Shown: positions 26,812 to 36,270, numbered from the stretch's first letter. The stretch: DNA of 64,000 nt from CAZHYV01 sp964537055 (GCA_964537055.1 CAZHYV010000007.1:1-64000); one strand, 5' to 3'. Program-made: numbers and translations. The notes: generated by a model from the letters alone, not told the origin.

Positions 26812-29682
26812 TTACGCAACCACCACATTGAGCAAACGACCCGGAACATAAACCGCCTTCTTTAACGTTTTTCCTGCCATATGCTCAGCCACGTTGGGCA
26901 CTGCAAATGCCTGTGCGCGAATCTGTTCTTCCTCTGTCTCGGGGGCTACGGCAATCTCTCCTCGTTTCTTCCCATTCACTTGAATCACAATGGTGAGCTC
27001 TTCTTCTTTCGCCAATGTATCGTCGTGCTTAGGCCAAGGGTGAAGCGCCAGCAACTCACGATGCCCTAAGGCTGACCCTATCTCTTCGCAAAGATGAGGC
27101 GCCATGGGATTTAGCAGCAAGATCAATGATTCCAACGCTTCTACAAGGGCCTTGGTTTGGTACGAAGAAGAGTTCACATGCTCACTCAAGGTGTTGGTCA
27201 ATTCCATAAGGGAAGCAATCGCTGTGTTGTACTGCTTCCGCTCGAAGACATCATGCGTTACCTTCCGAATCGTTTGGTGCGTTTTCCTGCGCAGCGCTCG
27301 TTCTTTATTTGCGTCTCCTCCACGATTCGTCCCTCCTCCAGGGCCACCTTCTTTATTCTCCGCTCGCTCTTTGCTTGCCTCTGCTTCGTAATCTCTCCTC
27401 TCCTCAGGTACGCTGCCGGTCTGCTTCGGTAAGGAAGAGATGCGCTGGGCCAAACGGTAGACACGCTGTAAGAAGCGGTGGCTGCCCTCGATGGAAGCAT
27501 CGCTCCATTCCATGACAGAATCTGGGGGGGCAGCAAACAAACAAAACACTCGTGCAGTATCGGCTCCATAGGTCTCGATGAGCGGCATGGGTTCAACTAC
27601 ATTGCGAAAGGATTTGGACATCTTCATTTGCCGAAGATGCTGCGCCTTTTTTCCGCACTGGGTACAGTGCCCATCCTGGGTTACCTGCTCGGGATACAAG
27701 TAATCATGCTCAGGGCAGCGGTATGCATCCTTGAGCACCATTCCCTGGCTGAGCAGCGACCGGAAAGGCTCACGGAGATCTTTTGGCAAATGTCCAAAAT
27801 CGCTCAGCATCTTTGTAAAAAAGCGGGCATAGATCAGGTGTTTGGTCGCATGCTCGGCCCCTCCGATATATTGGTCGACCGGCAAGAATTGGAGAGCCTG
27901 CTCATCCGCAATCGCTGACGGATTGTGGGGATCGGGGTAGCGTAAAAAGTACCAAGACGATTCCATAAATCCGTCCATGGTATCTGTTTCACGGACGGCA
28001 GGCCCCTCGCAGATTGGGCACGTGGTGTGCTTCCAGGTGGGATGGCGTGCAAGTGGGGAAGGACCTCCCGGGGTAAAGTCCACATCCTCGGGTAACTGCA
28101 CAGGCAGCTCGCTTTCAGGCACAGGCTGATACCCGTGCCCCCCATTTAGGCACTGTACCATGGGAATAGGGCAACCCCAGTATCTTTGTCGGGAGACGAG
28201 CCAGTCGCGCAACCGGAATTGCACCTTGGCTTGCCCAAGCCCTTTGTGAGCTAACCAATCTACGATTTTTGCCTTTGCTTCCTCGCTGGAAAGGCCCGTG
28301 AACTCGCCTGAGTTGATAAGCCAACCCGGACCCGTGTAGGCTTCGTCTGACGGATGCGTTTCTTTCAGCGTGCGTGATTCCTTAAGCGTTTGGGTGTTCT
28401 CCAAGGGAGAAGCTGGCTTCGTAGAAGCTGTCGACTTAACTGCTGATGGTGATTCGGAGATAGCTGATGTAGAAGTTGCTGCCGATGTAGAAGCAACTGT
28501 CGGCTCATGCTGGCTTCGAACCACTACCTTGATAGGAAGCTGGTACTGTTTTGCAAAATCGAAATCTCGCTGGTCGTGTGCCGGCACTGACATGACCGCC
28601 CCGGTTCCGTAATCCATCAGCACAAAATTTGCCAGATAGATGGGAACCTTTTCTTGCGTCACGGGATGGATGGCATAGGCACCTGTAAAAATCCCTTCTT
28701 TCGGGGCAGACTCGGCCGAGCGCTGGATTTTATCCTGGGCTTTCATTTTTCCAATAAAAGCAACCACGTTCTCAGGTTCCTTGCTGTGCTTAGCTAAAGC
28801 AAAGGCCAGAGGATGCTCTGGTGCTAACGCAAGATAGCTTACCCCAAACAAGGTATCAGGACGGGTTGTAAACACCTCAATCTTTGTCACATTGCCGATT
28901 GCATATTCCAACGGAAACTGGACCAATGCACCTTCGGTACGTCCGATCCATTGTTTTTGCATATTCAAGACCTTCTCGGGCCACTTTCCCTCAAGCGCCT
29001 GTATGTCCTTAAGCAGCTGGTCGGCATACGAGGTAATCCCAATAAACCACTGCTCTAGGTCCCGTTGCTCTACCTGAGATTGACAACGCCAGCACAACCC
29101 ATCTTCGACCTGCTCATTGGCAAGCACGGTTCCACACGTTGGGCAAAAATTGACCTGCGCTGCCTTACGATAGGCAAGACCTCTTCGAACCATCTCGATG
29201 AATATTCTTTGTTCGTGAACAAAATAGTTGGGATCGCAGGTCATGATCTCTTTGGACTCGTCGTAAGAAAGCCCCATCCTCAGCAGGGGCCCTTTCATGG
29301 CAGCGATATTCTTTTCCGTCCAAACACGAGGATGGACCTTAGCCTTTAGCGCCGCATTCTCGGCAGGCAACCCAAAGGCATCCCATCCGAGAGGATAGAG
29401 TACTTGGTATCCAGCCATGCGATGGGCGCGTGCCAAAACGTCGCCCAAACAGTAGTTTCGCATGTGACCCATGTGGAGGCGCCCCGATGGGTAGGGAAAC
29501 ATTTCTAGCACATAATACTTTGGGCGAACGTGAGGACCCGATTCTTTGGTATTTGCAACAAAGATTCCCGCCTGCTTCCAAGCAGCTTGCCAGCGCGGTT
29601 CGATCTCTTTTGGCAAGTACTGCTCGGGAAGCAAACGGTTCTCGACGGTTTCTTTGGAGGATGGAGAGATACCTAACGACAT
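26812..29682 (-). CDS. leuS: Leucyl-tRNA synthetase with two low-complexity insertions
   Basis: Class I aminoacyl-tRNA synthetase charging tRNA-Leu. The HIGH motif is HMGH at 70-73 and the KMSKS loop is at 687-691. Zinc-type cysteine pairs occur at C180/C183 and C197/C200, and again near 656-676. The CP1 editing domain (about 230-460) includes TTRPDTLFG and DYGTGAVMSVPAHDQRD. At 956 aa it is roughly 90 longer than usual. The excess is two inserts: Ser/Thr/Ala-rich at about 391-445 in the editing domain, and Glu/Gly/Arg-rich at about 751-797 before the anticodon-binding domain. A TATAGT lies 8 nt before the ATG and there is no Shine-Dalgarno site. Confidence 0.96.
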   Translation of the reverse strand: MSLGISPSSKETVENRLLPEQYLPKEIEPRWQAAWKQAGIFVANTKESGPHVRPKYYVLEMFPYPSGRLHMGHMRNYCLGDVLARAHRMAGYQVLYPLGWDAFGLPAENAALKAKVHPRVWTEKNIAAMKGPLLRMGLSYDESKEIMTCDPNYFVHEQRIFIEMVRRGLAYRKAAQVNFCPTCGTVLANEQVEDGLCWRCQSQVEQRDLEQWFIGITSYADQLLKDIQALEGKWPEKVLNMQKQWIGRTEGALVQFPLEYAIGNVTKIEVFTTRPDTLFGVSYLALAPEHPLAFALAKHSKEPENVVAFIGKMKAQDKIQRSAESAPKEGIFTGAYAIHPVTQEKVPIYLANFVLMDYGTGAVMSVPAHDQRDFDFAKQYQLPIKVVVRSQHEPTVASTSAATSTSAISESPSAVKSTASTKPASPLENTQTLKESRTLKETHPSDEAYTGPGWLINSGEFTGLSSEEAKAKIVDWLAHKGLGQAKVQFRLRDWLVSRQRYWGCPIPMVQCLNGGHGYQPVPESELPVQLPEDVDFTPGGPSPLARHPTWKHTTCPICEGPAVRETDTMDGFMESSWYFLRYPDPHNPSAIADEQALQFLPVDQYIGGAEHATKHLIYARFFTKMLSDFGHLPKDLREPFRSLLSQGMVLKDAYRCPEHDYLYPEQVTQDGHCTQCGKKAQHLRQMKMSKSFRNVVEPMPLIETYGADTARVFCLFAAPPDSVMEWSDASIEGSHRFLQRVYRLAQRISSLPKQTGSVPEERRDYEAEASKERAENKEGGPGGGTNRGGDANKERALRRKTHQTIRKVTHDVFERKQYNTAIASLMELTNTLSEHVNSSSYQTKALVEALESLILLLNPMAPHLCEEIGSALGHRELLALHPWPKHDDTLAKEEELTIVIQVNGKKRGEIAVAPETEEEQIRAQAFAVPNVAEHMAGKTLKKAVYVPGRLLNVVVA

Positions 29683-29725
29683 AACGGCACACTATAGCCG
29701 AAGTTTTGTCAGAGCGAAAGTATGT

Positions 29726-29776
29726 ATATGCATATAGATGTATACACATAAAACCACATATGCATATAGCTGTATA
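29726..29776. repeat. Pair of 19-bp AT-rich repeats
   Basis: A 19-bp unit at 29726-29744 recurs at 29758-29776 with one mismatch, offset by 32 bp. Each copy contains the self-complementary core TATGCATA. They lie between the divergent leuS and the 29924 gene, in a strip that is AT-rich compared with both. Function unknown: an operator pair or the scar of a small mobile insertion. Confidence 0.55.
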
Positions 29777-29923
29777 TGCGACTATGGCGTATGCCATAAA
29801 AACAGAGGCACAGAGACATAAGACGATGCACGGGCACAGGGACAAGACAAAAATGGTCCCTCAGGTAGATTCTGATGAAAATAATTATTCTCTCCCGGCT
29901 GTGAGAGGGGTATAGTACCAATC

Positions 29924-31627
29924 ATGCACAGTGTTTCTTCCAGGCTTCGTTTCCCGATTGGAGAATCGGACTTTCGCCTTCTGCGAAGAGAAGGGTATAC
30001 CTATGTCGACAAAAGCTTGTTCATCGAGGAGGTGATTGAGTCTGCGGCTCGCGTCCTTTTGCTCCCTCGACCCAGGCGCTTTGGCAAAACCCTCAATCTC
30101 TCCATGCTTCGCTACTTCCTCGAAAAATCCACCGAAGATCGACGTGACCTGTTTGTAGGATTGCAGGTCGAGCAGTCGAAGAGTACGCAGGCCCATTTCC
30201 AGAAGTACCCAGTCATCTTTCTCACCCTCAAAGATGCCAAGCAAGATACCTGGGACACGTGCCAGAAAAAAATCCGGGAGCTTCTTTCGAATCTCTACAA
30301 AGAGCACGATTATCTCCTCGATGTTAACCAGCTCTCTGAGGATGAGAGAGAATTATTTACCGCGATCATCAAAAAAGAAGCTTCGATTTCGGATTGCGAT
30401 AGTGCGCTCTATAACCTCTCCAAGTACTTGCACGCCTACCATAAGCAAGCCCCCGTGGTCCTCATTGATGAGTACGACAGCCCTCTGCACGCCGCTTTCG
30501 ACAAAGGGTACTACGAACCCGCCCTCTCGTTCTTTCGCACCCTTCTTTCGGCGGTGCTTAAAGATAACCCCCATCTGGCCAAGGGGGTGCTCACCGGTAT
30601 TTTGCGCGTCACCCGGGAAAGCATCTTCTCCGGACTCAACAACCTCGCCGTCTTTACTCTGTTAGACCATCCGTTTTCTCGTTGGTTTGGCTTTACCGAA
30701 AAAGAGGTCGAAGAGTTGGTAACCCAATCAAACTTGACGCACATGCTGCCTGAGATTCAAAGGTGGTACAATGGCTACCTCTTTGGGAAAACCACGGTGT
30801 ACAACCCCTGGTCCGTCATTCGTTACCTCGACAATCCCGAGGATGGACTCAAGCCTTACTGGGCTGCCACCGCTTCCAACACCCTGATTCGACATGCCCT
30901 GTTTCAGCGACCTGGGAATGTTCGCGCCCAAATCGAAGTCTTGCTCCAAGGCGGCTGCCTGGAGAAACGCATTGACGAGAACATCATCATGCAGGACATC
31001 CCGGTGAGCGAGGATGCTCTGTGGAACTTCCTCTTGTTTTCTGGCTACCTCAAGATCAAAGAGCTGTTTCAAAAAGTAAATCGTCGCTTTGCGCTGCTCT
31101 GCATCCCAAACCTTGAAGTCATGGAGGATTTTCAAGCCATGACGGAGCGCTGGTTTGCAGAGCTGTTCCGGCCCACCGAGGACCTGCGTGCATTCTTTCA
31201 AAGCTTGCTCGAAGGGAACAGCGAGCGTGTAAAGACCCGCCTGCAAGAAATCCTCCTAGAGAGCCTGTCCTACCACGACCTTGCTGCGGAGGTGGCCTAC
31301 CACACGTTTATGCTGGGCCTCCTTGCCAACCTCAGCTCCGATTATGAAGTACTCTCGAACCGAGAGGCCGGCTTTGGGCGGTACGACGTACTGCTGTCCC
31401 CTAGAGAAAAGAACCGCCCGGGCGTCGTTATCGAGCTCAAGGCACTGAGCAAAGAACCAAGCGAAGCCGAGGTCACCCAGATGATGGACCAAGCGCTGCA
31501 TCAGATGGAGACAAAACAGTATGCCCAGGCGGTGAAGGCAAAGCAGCCTTCGAGCCTCCACGGCTATGCCATGGTGTTTTCGGGCAAACAGGTGTGGGTC
31601 AAGCACCAGCTCCTCTCTCAGTCTTAG
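29924..31627 (+). CDS. AAA-ATPase-like / PD-(D/E)XK nuclease family protein
   Basis: 567 aa of the widespread AAA-ATPase_like plus PDDEXK_9 (DUF1703) architecture. The N-terminus has FPIGESDFRLLRREGYTYVDKS-like family residues, an atypical P-loop PRPRRFGKT (48-56) and a Walker B-type VVLIDEYDSP. The C-terminal nuclease core shows GRYDVLL followed by VVIELKAL. Such genes are common in patchy, multi-copy distribution in bacteria and are thought to be mobile; the function is not established. Its third codon positions are visibly more GC-rich than those of the AT-rich genes around 33-34 kb, consistent with transfer. A TATAGT box lies 7 nt before the ATG without a Shine-Dalgarno site. Confidence 0.88.
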   Translation: MHSVSSRLRFPIGESDFRLLRREGYTYVDKSLFIEEVIESAARVLLLPRPRRFGKTLNLSMLRYFLEKSTEDRRDLFVGLQVEQSKSTQAHFQKYPVIFLTLKDAKQDTWDTCQKKIRELLSNLYKEHDYLLDVNQLSEDERELFTAIIKKEASISDCDSALYNLSKYLHAYHKQAPVVLIDEYDSPLHAAFDKGYYEPALSFFRTLLSAVLKDNPHLAKGVLTGILRVTRESIFSGLNNLAVFTLLDHPFSRWFGFTEKEVEELVTQSNLTHMLPEIQRWYNGYLFGKTTVYNPWSVIRYLDNPEDGLKPYWAATASNTLIRHALFQRPGNVRAQIEVLLQGGCLEKRIDENIIMQDIPVSEDALWNFLLFSGYLKIKELFQKVNRRFALLCIPNLEVMEDFQAMTERWFAELFRPTEDLRAFFQSLLEGNSERVKTRLQEILLESLSYHDLAAEVAYHTFMLGLLANLSSDYEVLSNREAGFGRYDVLLSPREKNRPGVVIELKALSKEPSEAEVTQMMDQALHQMETKQYAQAVKAKQPSSLHGYAMVFSGKQVWVKHQLLSQS

Positions 31628-31689
31628 TCCATAAAATGGACGTCTCTCAAGAAATCTGTTAGAAAGGCCTCTTTTTCGAAAGATATTAG

Positions 31690-32364
31690 ATGAGTAATTC
31701 TATGAGTGAACGCACGGCACTTCTTTTAGGAGCCACAGGTCTCGTTGGTGGACACTGTCTTCGATTGCTGTTACAAGAACCCTCATACCAGATGGTTCAC
31801 GTGATCGTGAGAAAGCCCCTCGCCAAGCCACATCCCAAGATGCGGCAGCATGTGATCGATTTTTCGCAACTTGAAGCGACGGTGACACAAATTCAGGCGG
31901 ATGATGTTTTTTGTTGTTTAGGAACTACCCGCAAGCAGGCGGGTTCGAAAAAAGAATTTCGCAAGGTTGACTATGATTACCCTCTGATTGCTGCAAAAGC
32001 AGCCTCAAGCTATGGGGCCAAGCAATTTCTCCTGGTCTCTTCCATCGGTGCGGATCCAAAGTCTTTTTTCTTTTACAACCAGGTGAAGGGCGAGATTGAG
32101 CAGGCCATCTCCACGCTCCCTTTTGAAAGCATCACCATCTTCCGTCCCTCCTTCTTGCTAGGCGAACGTAAACAGAGACGGCCGATTGAATCTGTTGCGA
32201 AAGCATTCATGAAAATCGTTTCTCCTCTGTTTGTTCGAACAATGAGAACCTATAAACCCATCGAAGCAGAAACGGTGGGTTGGGCCATGCTACGAGTGGC
32301 GTTAGAGAAAAGGCCAGGGGTGCACATTCTTGAATCGGCAAGAATTCACGCACTGGGGCAATAA
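31690..32364 (+). CDS. NAD(P)-binding atypical SDR (TIP30/HTATIP2-like)
   Basis: 224 aa. The Rossmann motif is GATGLVG near the N-terminus. DDVFCCLGTTRKQAGSK, then LLVSSIGAD and a YNQVKGE (Y-x3-K) segment, place it with the atypical short-chain dehydrogenases of the TIP30 group; IFRPSFLLGER is also typical. These proteins bind NADPH, but their bacterial substrates are mostly unknown. There is no signal peptide, so it is cytoplasmic. ATGs at 31690 and 31702 both fit. Confidence 0.85.
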   Translation: MSNSMSERTALLLGATGLVGGHCLRLLLQEPSYQMVHVIVRKPLAKPHPKMRQHVIDFSQLEATVTQIQADDVFCCLGTTRKQAGSKKEFRKVDYDYPLIAAKAASSYGAKQFLLVSSIGADPKSFFFYNQVKGEIEQAISTLPFESITIFRPSFLLGERKQRRPIESVAKAFMKIVSPLFVRTMRTYKPIEAETVGWAMLRVALEKRPGVHILESARIHALGQ

Positions 32365-32377
32365 TGGTAGATTTTTC

Positions 32378-32836
32378 CTACTGGGTAAATTCCCTCAGTG
32401 TGCCAAGGATTTTGTCGTAGTGAGCATTGGGGTGCCTTTGGGCCCAACGTTCTAGTATTGATAAGAAGACCATGGCATCCTCCTTATAGATATGGGGAGG
32501 GCGGTACTCGATGACAAAGCTAATCATAGCGTCGAGAAGGGTCGTAAAGTTTTCAGGGTAGTCATGCTCCTCTTGCACGTACTGCGTTAACCTGGAAGAA
32601 AGCGTATATCGGGGCACAAGGGGATAAGGGTCTTCCAGCGACTGGAAGAGAGCGGGTAACACCGAGGCATCTCCTAAGTATCCTAGGTTTTTGCAGCACA
32701 GGTACGACAGATCCAAGGGTCGCCAGGCTGGAGCAAAGGCAACACTGCCTTTATTACCTTCTGATGCTCTTTTATCTCGATTTCTCAAAAGCGCATCAAA
32801 GCTTGATGCTTCCTTTTTTTCGTCTCTTGCTTGCAT
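32378..32836 (-). CDS. Hypothetical helical protein
   Basis: 152 aa, no signal peptide or membrane helix. After a charged, probably disordered N-terminus (residues 1-30) it is helical, with a HEAT-like pattern (LCCKNLGYLGDASVLPALFQSLED, then LLDAMISFVIEYRPP and AMVFLSILERWAQRH). The GYLGD-ALFQ-LED rhythm resembles armadillo/HEAT repeats used for protein binding. Convergent with the 31690 gene (13 nt between stops). Not recognised further. Confidence 0.6.
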   Translation of the reverse strand: MQARDEKKEASSFDALLRNRDKRASEGNKGSVAFAPAWRPLDLSYLCCKNLGYLGDASVLPALFQSLEDPYPLVPRYTLSSRLTQYVQEEHDYPENFTTLLDAMISFVIEYRPPHIYKEDAMVFLSILERWAQRHPNAHYDKILGTLREFTQ

Positions 32837-32934
32837 TCTTTGATTAAATGACTTTATTGTTGTTCACAGATCTGCTCTCTCACGTTGGCGCTCCTTAATG
32901 AGGCAGTCGACCTTGTGCATGCGGTTCAAAGACT

Positions 32935-34008
32935 CTACTCCTTCACAAAAATATACCACAACCGCTTGTTTTCATAACCAAAGGTCTTTCCACCAAGACG
33001 TCTCCATCCTTCTTTAATAAAAGCGCCAATAAAGGATTCTAAATCGTATCGATGAAGTCGAAGCATGTTAAACCGCGCTTTTTTATCTCCATCTCCGACC
33101 AAAGCATGGATTTCAAGAGTATAGGTATTGGGGATAGGGGAAGTTGTATGAGACAGGACTGTTTTAAACTCAGTTTTTTCTTTAGAATTCCGATAACGAT
33201 TCACTGTAGAAGCTAACCAGGTTTCTAACCCCTGACTCCATCCTTTTGCAGTAAACCGAGGATCTAAAGAATAGATTTTTTCCTTCTGATCGGAAGGAGC
33301 AAAGCCTGTCATAATATCTGTAAGAAACAAGTCTCCTGCTTTGAAAGCCTGAAGGCTATTTCTAATAAAATGGACTTCATTCTCAAGATTCCCTATCGTT
33401 CCATCGAGCATACACCCTACCCTGAGAACATTTTCAGCTCTTTCTGAATCAAAAATATCAGCCATATGAGGAAGCTTCCAGAAATCTGCATGATGCTGTT
33501 GAAAGGTGACCTGATCGGAATGGGAAAATAAAGTATCGAAATGGTCGTGAGATACAGATAGAAGCGGATAACTCTTATCAATCAGATGACAATGAACCTT
33601 TAGATCTGGATTAATCTCTAGCAAACATTTAATCAAGGCAGCTTCTTTTTTTCCATCACCGCTTCCAATGCCAACAATATCAATCTTATTTTTATCAAAC
33701 TTTGTATCTTCTAGATGAGTTAAGATATTCTCCGCAGCAATAGAAAAGAAGCTTTGATTTCCATAAGCTTTTGCATACTCTTCTTGGTTCGTAAGTTCAC
33801 ACCAACTTGCTGCTGAAACCCCATCAAAATAAAGAAATGACTGTTCTATCGAGCCTCCGCGGCTTGAGTTAAAGCTTCGAATCATTTCTTTCGAAACTTG
33901 AATAACGTTAACATTTGGTTCAATTCCTAGATGTGGTTTCATTTGCTTTAAAACTGATAACAATTTACTTGGGAAGGTTCCAACAAAAAAATCGCCATCC
34001 ATTCTCAT
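32935..34008 (-). CDS. SAM-dependent methyltransferase of the EgtD-like fold
   Basis: About 357 aa; an earlier GTG at 34017 is possible, but ATG 34008 or 34002 is more likely. SAM-binding motif IVGIGSGDGKKE, then an acidic LIDKS after the next strand and MLDGTIGNLE. This last motif is characteristic of histidine-specific methyltransferase-like proteins (Methyltransf_33), in which a similar Gly-Asn turn lines the pocket. The ending ENKRLWYIFVK also fits. The substrate is uncertain: sequence similarity to true EgtD is only at the motif level, and no egtB is nearby. It is notably AT-rich relative to its neighbours, suggesting separate acquisition. Confidence 0.7.
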   Translation of the reverse strand: MRMDGDFFVGTFPSKLLSVLKQMKPHLGIEPNVNVIQVSKEMIRSFNSSRGGSIEQSFLYFDGVSAASWCELTNQEEYAKAYGNQSFFSIAAENILTHLEDTKFDKNKIDIVGIGSGDGKKEAALIKCLLEINPDLKVHCHLIDKSYPLLSVSHDHFDTLFSHSDQVTFQQHHADFWKLPHMADIFDSERAENVLRVGCMLDGTIGNLENEVHFIRNSLQAFKAGDLFLTDIMTGFAPSDQKEKIYSLDPRFTAKGWSQGLETWLASTVNRYRNSKEKTEFKTVLSHTTSPIPNTYTLEIHALVGDGDKKARFNMLRLHRYDLESFIGAFIKEGWRRLGGKTFGYENKRLWYIFVKE

Positions 34009-34129
34009 ATTCCCCACAGGGAGGATTAGCGGACTTTCTTTACATAGTCAACCCAATCTTGACATAATTATCTAAAAATATTCATAAATTTTTCGATCTC
34101 AAGGATATCCCTTGATGCTCAAAAGGCAT

Positions 34130-35020
34130 CTAACCAACGACTCGATTCCGGCCTTTCTTTTTTGCAAGGAGCATTTTCTGGTTTGCTTCTTTTAAGAAAG
34201 ACTTAAAGTCCATATCAGGGCGAAACTCGCTGACCCCCAAAGAGATTGTCACGCTCACCTGTTTGGTGTCATCTACGATAAACGGCGGGTCCGCAACTTG
34301 GATACGAACTTCTTCTGCCACTGATGCCGCTTGTTCACCATTTGTATCCGGTAAATAGATGATAAACTCTTCCCCTCCGTAACGGACTAAAATATCTGTA
34401 GATCGAATCCGTGTTTTAATTCGCTCCACGACCCCTTTTAGCACTTCGTCCCCCACCTGGTGACCAAACTTTTTATTAAAATCTCCAAAGTGATCGACGT
34501 CTAGAAAAGCGATAGACATCGGAGGCATCGAACTAGCTTTATTTTTTCGCCGCGAGATGATCTTCTTTTTATATCGGCTGATCTCCCATTCGACAAGGCT
34601 TTCTAAATATTTTCGGTTGTAGGCTTTTGTAAGAATGTCTTCTTGCCGAGCTTTCTCGGTATCTTCAAAAAATTCATACTTTGTCCCTTGGGCAGAAGAA
34701 ACCTCAAACCCCAGATCGCCAATTTGAATCACATCTCCGTCACTGATTTTGAACTTTTGGACAGAGACTCCGTTGATGGATAGATGATTGACTGAGCCAA
34801 TTTCACTTGCGTACCAAGAATCATTTCGACAAAAGATCTCGACATTGCATTTTTCTGCCCAATGCAACCCTACAGGAATATCTACATCGTCCGTATTTCC
34901 CAAACGAATCTTGTTTTTCGTAATTCTAAATCGACGACCCAGGTCAAGAGAACGAGTCTTGTCTGTCTTCACAACCACCAAAAAAAGGCTGTCGTCAGAT
35001 CCTTCTAGGAAATAATCCAT
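34130..35020 (-). CDS. FHA-GGDEF diguanylate cyclase
   Basis: 296 aa. An N-terminal FHA domain (about 15-112; IRLGNTDDVDIPV, LSINGVSV, GDVIQIGDLGFEV) recognises phosphothreonine peptides. The GGDEF domain (about 130-296) makes cyclic di-GMP from GTP: active-site GGEEF, metal-binding LDVDHFGDFN, and a C-terminal KKKGRNRV. An RSTD tetrapeptide five residues before GGEEF is a complete RxxD inhibitory site, so product feedback is likely. FHA-GGDEF fusions are frequent in myxobacteria and suggest input from a Ser/Thr kinase. No kinase or c-di-GMP phosphodiesterase is adjacent. Confidence 0.93.
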   Translation of the reverse strand: MDYFLEGSDDSLFLVVVKTDKTRSLDLGRRFRITKNKIRLGNTDDVDIPVGLHWAEKCNVEIFCRNDSWYASEIGSVNHLSINGVSVQKFKISDGDVIQIGDLGFEVSSAQGTKYEFFEDTEKARQEDILTKAYNRKYLESLVEWEISRYKKKIISRRKNKASSMPPMSIAFLDVDHFGDFNKKFGHQVGDEVLKGVVERIKTRIRSTDILVRYGGEEFIIYLPDTNGEQAASVAEEVRIQVADPPFIVDDTKQVSVTISLGVSEFRPDMDFKSFLKEANQKMLLAKKKGRNRVVG

Positions 35021-35113
35021 AAAAATAGTCTACGTGAAGCCAGAAGATTTGCAAGGGAGACGCTAGGGGTTATCTATTTACGAAGCACATGCTAGGTATC
35101 ATTCGAGGAAAAA

Positions 35114-36163
35114 TCAGGTCGCGTGACGGAAGTGGACGATTTCGCCATCCTTGACGATGTATTCTTTGCCCTCAAGTCGAAGCTTGCCCGCCTCCCGCAT
35201 TTTTGCTTCGCTTTTAAGCTTTACAAAATCCTCAAACGGCATCACCTCGGCTCGGATAAACCCTCGCTCAATATCTGAGTGGATCTTGCCTGCCGCCCGT
35301 TGCGCTGTTGTTCCCCTTTGGATGGTCCAGGCCCGGCATTCATCCTCTCCTGCCGTGAGGAAACTGATTAGATCCAGCGCAGCGTAGGTGGTTTGCACAA
35401 AACGCCCTACCGCAGGCTCGCTTAGACCTAAATCTTTAGCAAAGGCACCCTGCTCTTCTTTGGGGAGTCGTGCAATCTCCATCTCGATGGGACCGGACAT
35501 AATGATGAAGCCTAAATGATGCTCTTTGAAATAGTTCATCATTTCGTTAGAAATGGGTTGGTTCAGCTCAGCTTCGGCGACATTATAAACAACAATCAAT
35601 GGTTTCTGGGTTAGAAACCGATACCCTGCAAGCCGTTGTTCCTCTTGCTCTGTCAGTGAGAATTCCCTGATAGGTTTTCCCTGCTCGAGCTGATCTTTGA
35701 TTTTCTGAAGCAGCTCTGCTTCTCCTGGGTATGTGCCTTTCTCTTTCTTGAGACGCTCTAAACGCTTTTCAACGGGAGCGAGGTCAGCCAAGGTCAACTC
35801 GGTATGAAAATCCTGTAGCTCTGCCAAGGGATTTGCCAAAGTCCCATCCGCTGCTGGAAATCCACGAACCACAAGCGCCAGCGCCTCTACCTCGCGCAAG
35901 GTCACAATGGTGCTGGTGTCGAGAGTCCGAGAACCCGAAGCTGCTCCTGAAGGAATGTCCATAAACACCATTTCAGCCAAGGTTACTTTGCGGGGCTGAT
36001 AAATTTCCGCCAGAGCATCGATACGCTGGTCCGGTACCTTCACGGCTCCTAACACGGGCTTTCCCCCACGGCCCGAAAACCCAACTTCAATAGATTGTCC
36101 GGTAAGGGCGTTAAATACAGTTGTTTTTCCACTGCCAGGAAATCCGGCGAGGCCTACCTTCAT
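35114..36163 (-). CDS. ychF: YchF/OLA1-type P-loop ATPase
   Basis: 349 aa, close to the family's usual size. The G1 loop GFPGSGKTT begins at residue 7, followed by KPVLGAVKVPDQRIDALAEIYQPRK, a pattern seen in the DUF933 branch of YchF. The C-terminal TGS-like domain (from about 265) reads DLISFLTAGEDECRAWTIQRGTTAQRA and ends EYIVKDGEIVHFRH. YchF proteins bind ribosomes and hydrolyse ATP rather than GTP, with roles in stress responses. The G1 residues GSGKT differ from the NVGKS of typical YchF, so this may be a paralogous subgroup. AAGGAG six nt before the ATG. Confidence 0.87.
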   Translation of the reverse strand: MKVGLAGFPGSGKTTVFNALTGQSIEVGFSGRGGKPVLGAVKVPDQRIDALAEIYQPRKVTLAEMVFMDIPSGAASGSRTLDTSTIVTLREVEALALVVRGFPAADGTLANPLAELQDFHTELTLADLAPVEKRLERLKKEKGTYPGEAELLQKIKDQLEQGKPIREFSLTEQEEQRLAGYRFLTQKPLIVVYNVAEAELNQPISNEMMNYFKEHHLGFIIMSGPIEMEIARLPKEEQGAFAKDLGLSEPAVGRFVQTTYAALDLISFLTAGEDECRAWTIQRGTTAQRAAGKIHSDIERGFIRAEVMPFEDFVKLKSEAKMREAGKLRLEGKEYIVKDGEIVHFRHAT

Positions 36164-36270
36164 TCTTTCTCCTTATTCTTCACGGTGATTCCTCATCTCA
36201 CACATTTGAACGCTAACCCATCATCTGTTCATCTGTACCGCGTTCATCCAGAATTTGATCGCGTCTTCTT

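Noticed and set aside
27478..27918. Open frame antisense to leuS
   Set aside because: leuS motifs run continuously through this region on the other strand.
30728..31246. Long open frame antisense to the AAA/nuclease gene
   Set aside because: It mirrors the codon pattern of the real gene on the other strand and has no motif or ribosome site.
31627..31641. GTCCAT-AAA-ATGGAC hairpin after the AAA/nuclease gene
   Set aside because: Only a 6-bp AT-rich stem without a following T tract; too weak to call a terminator.
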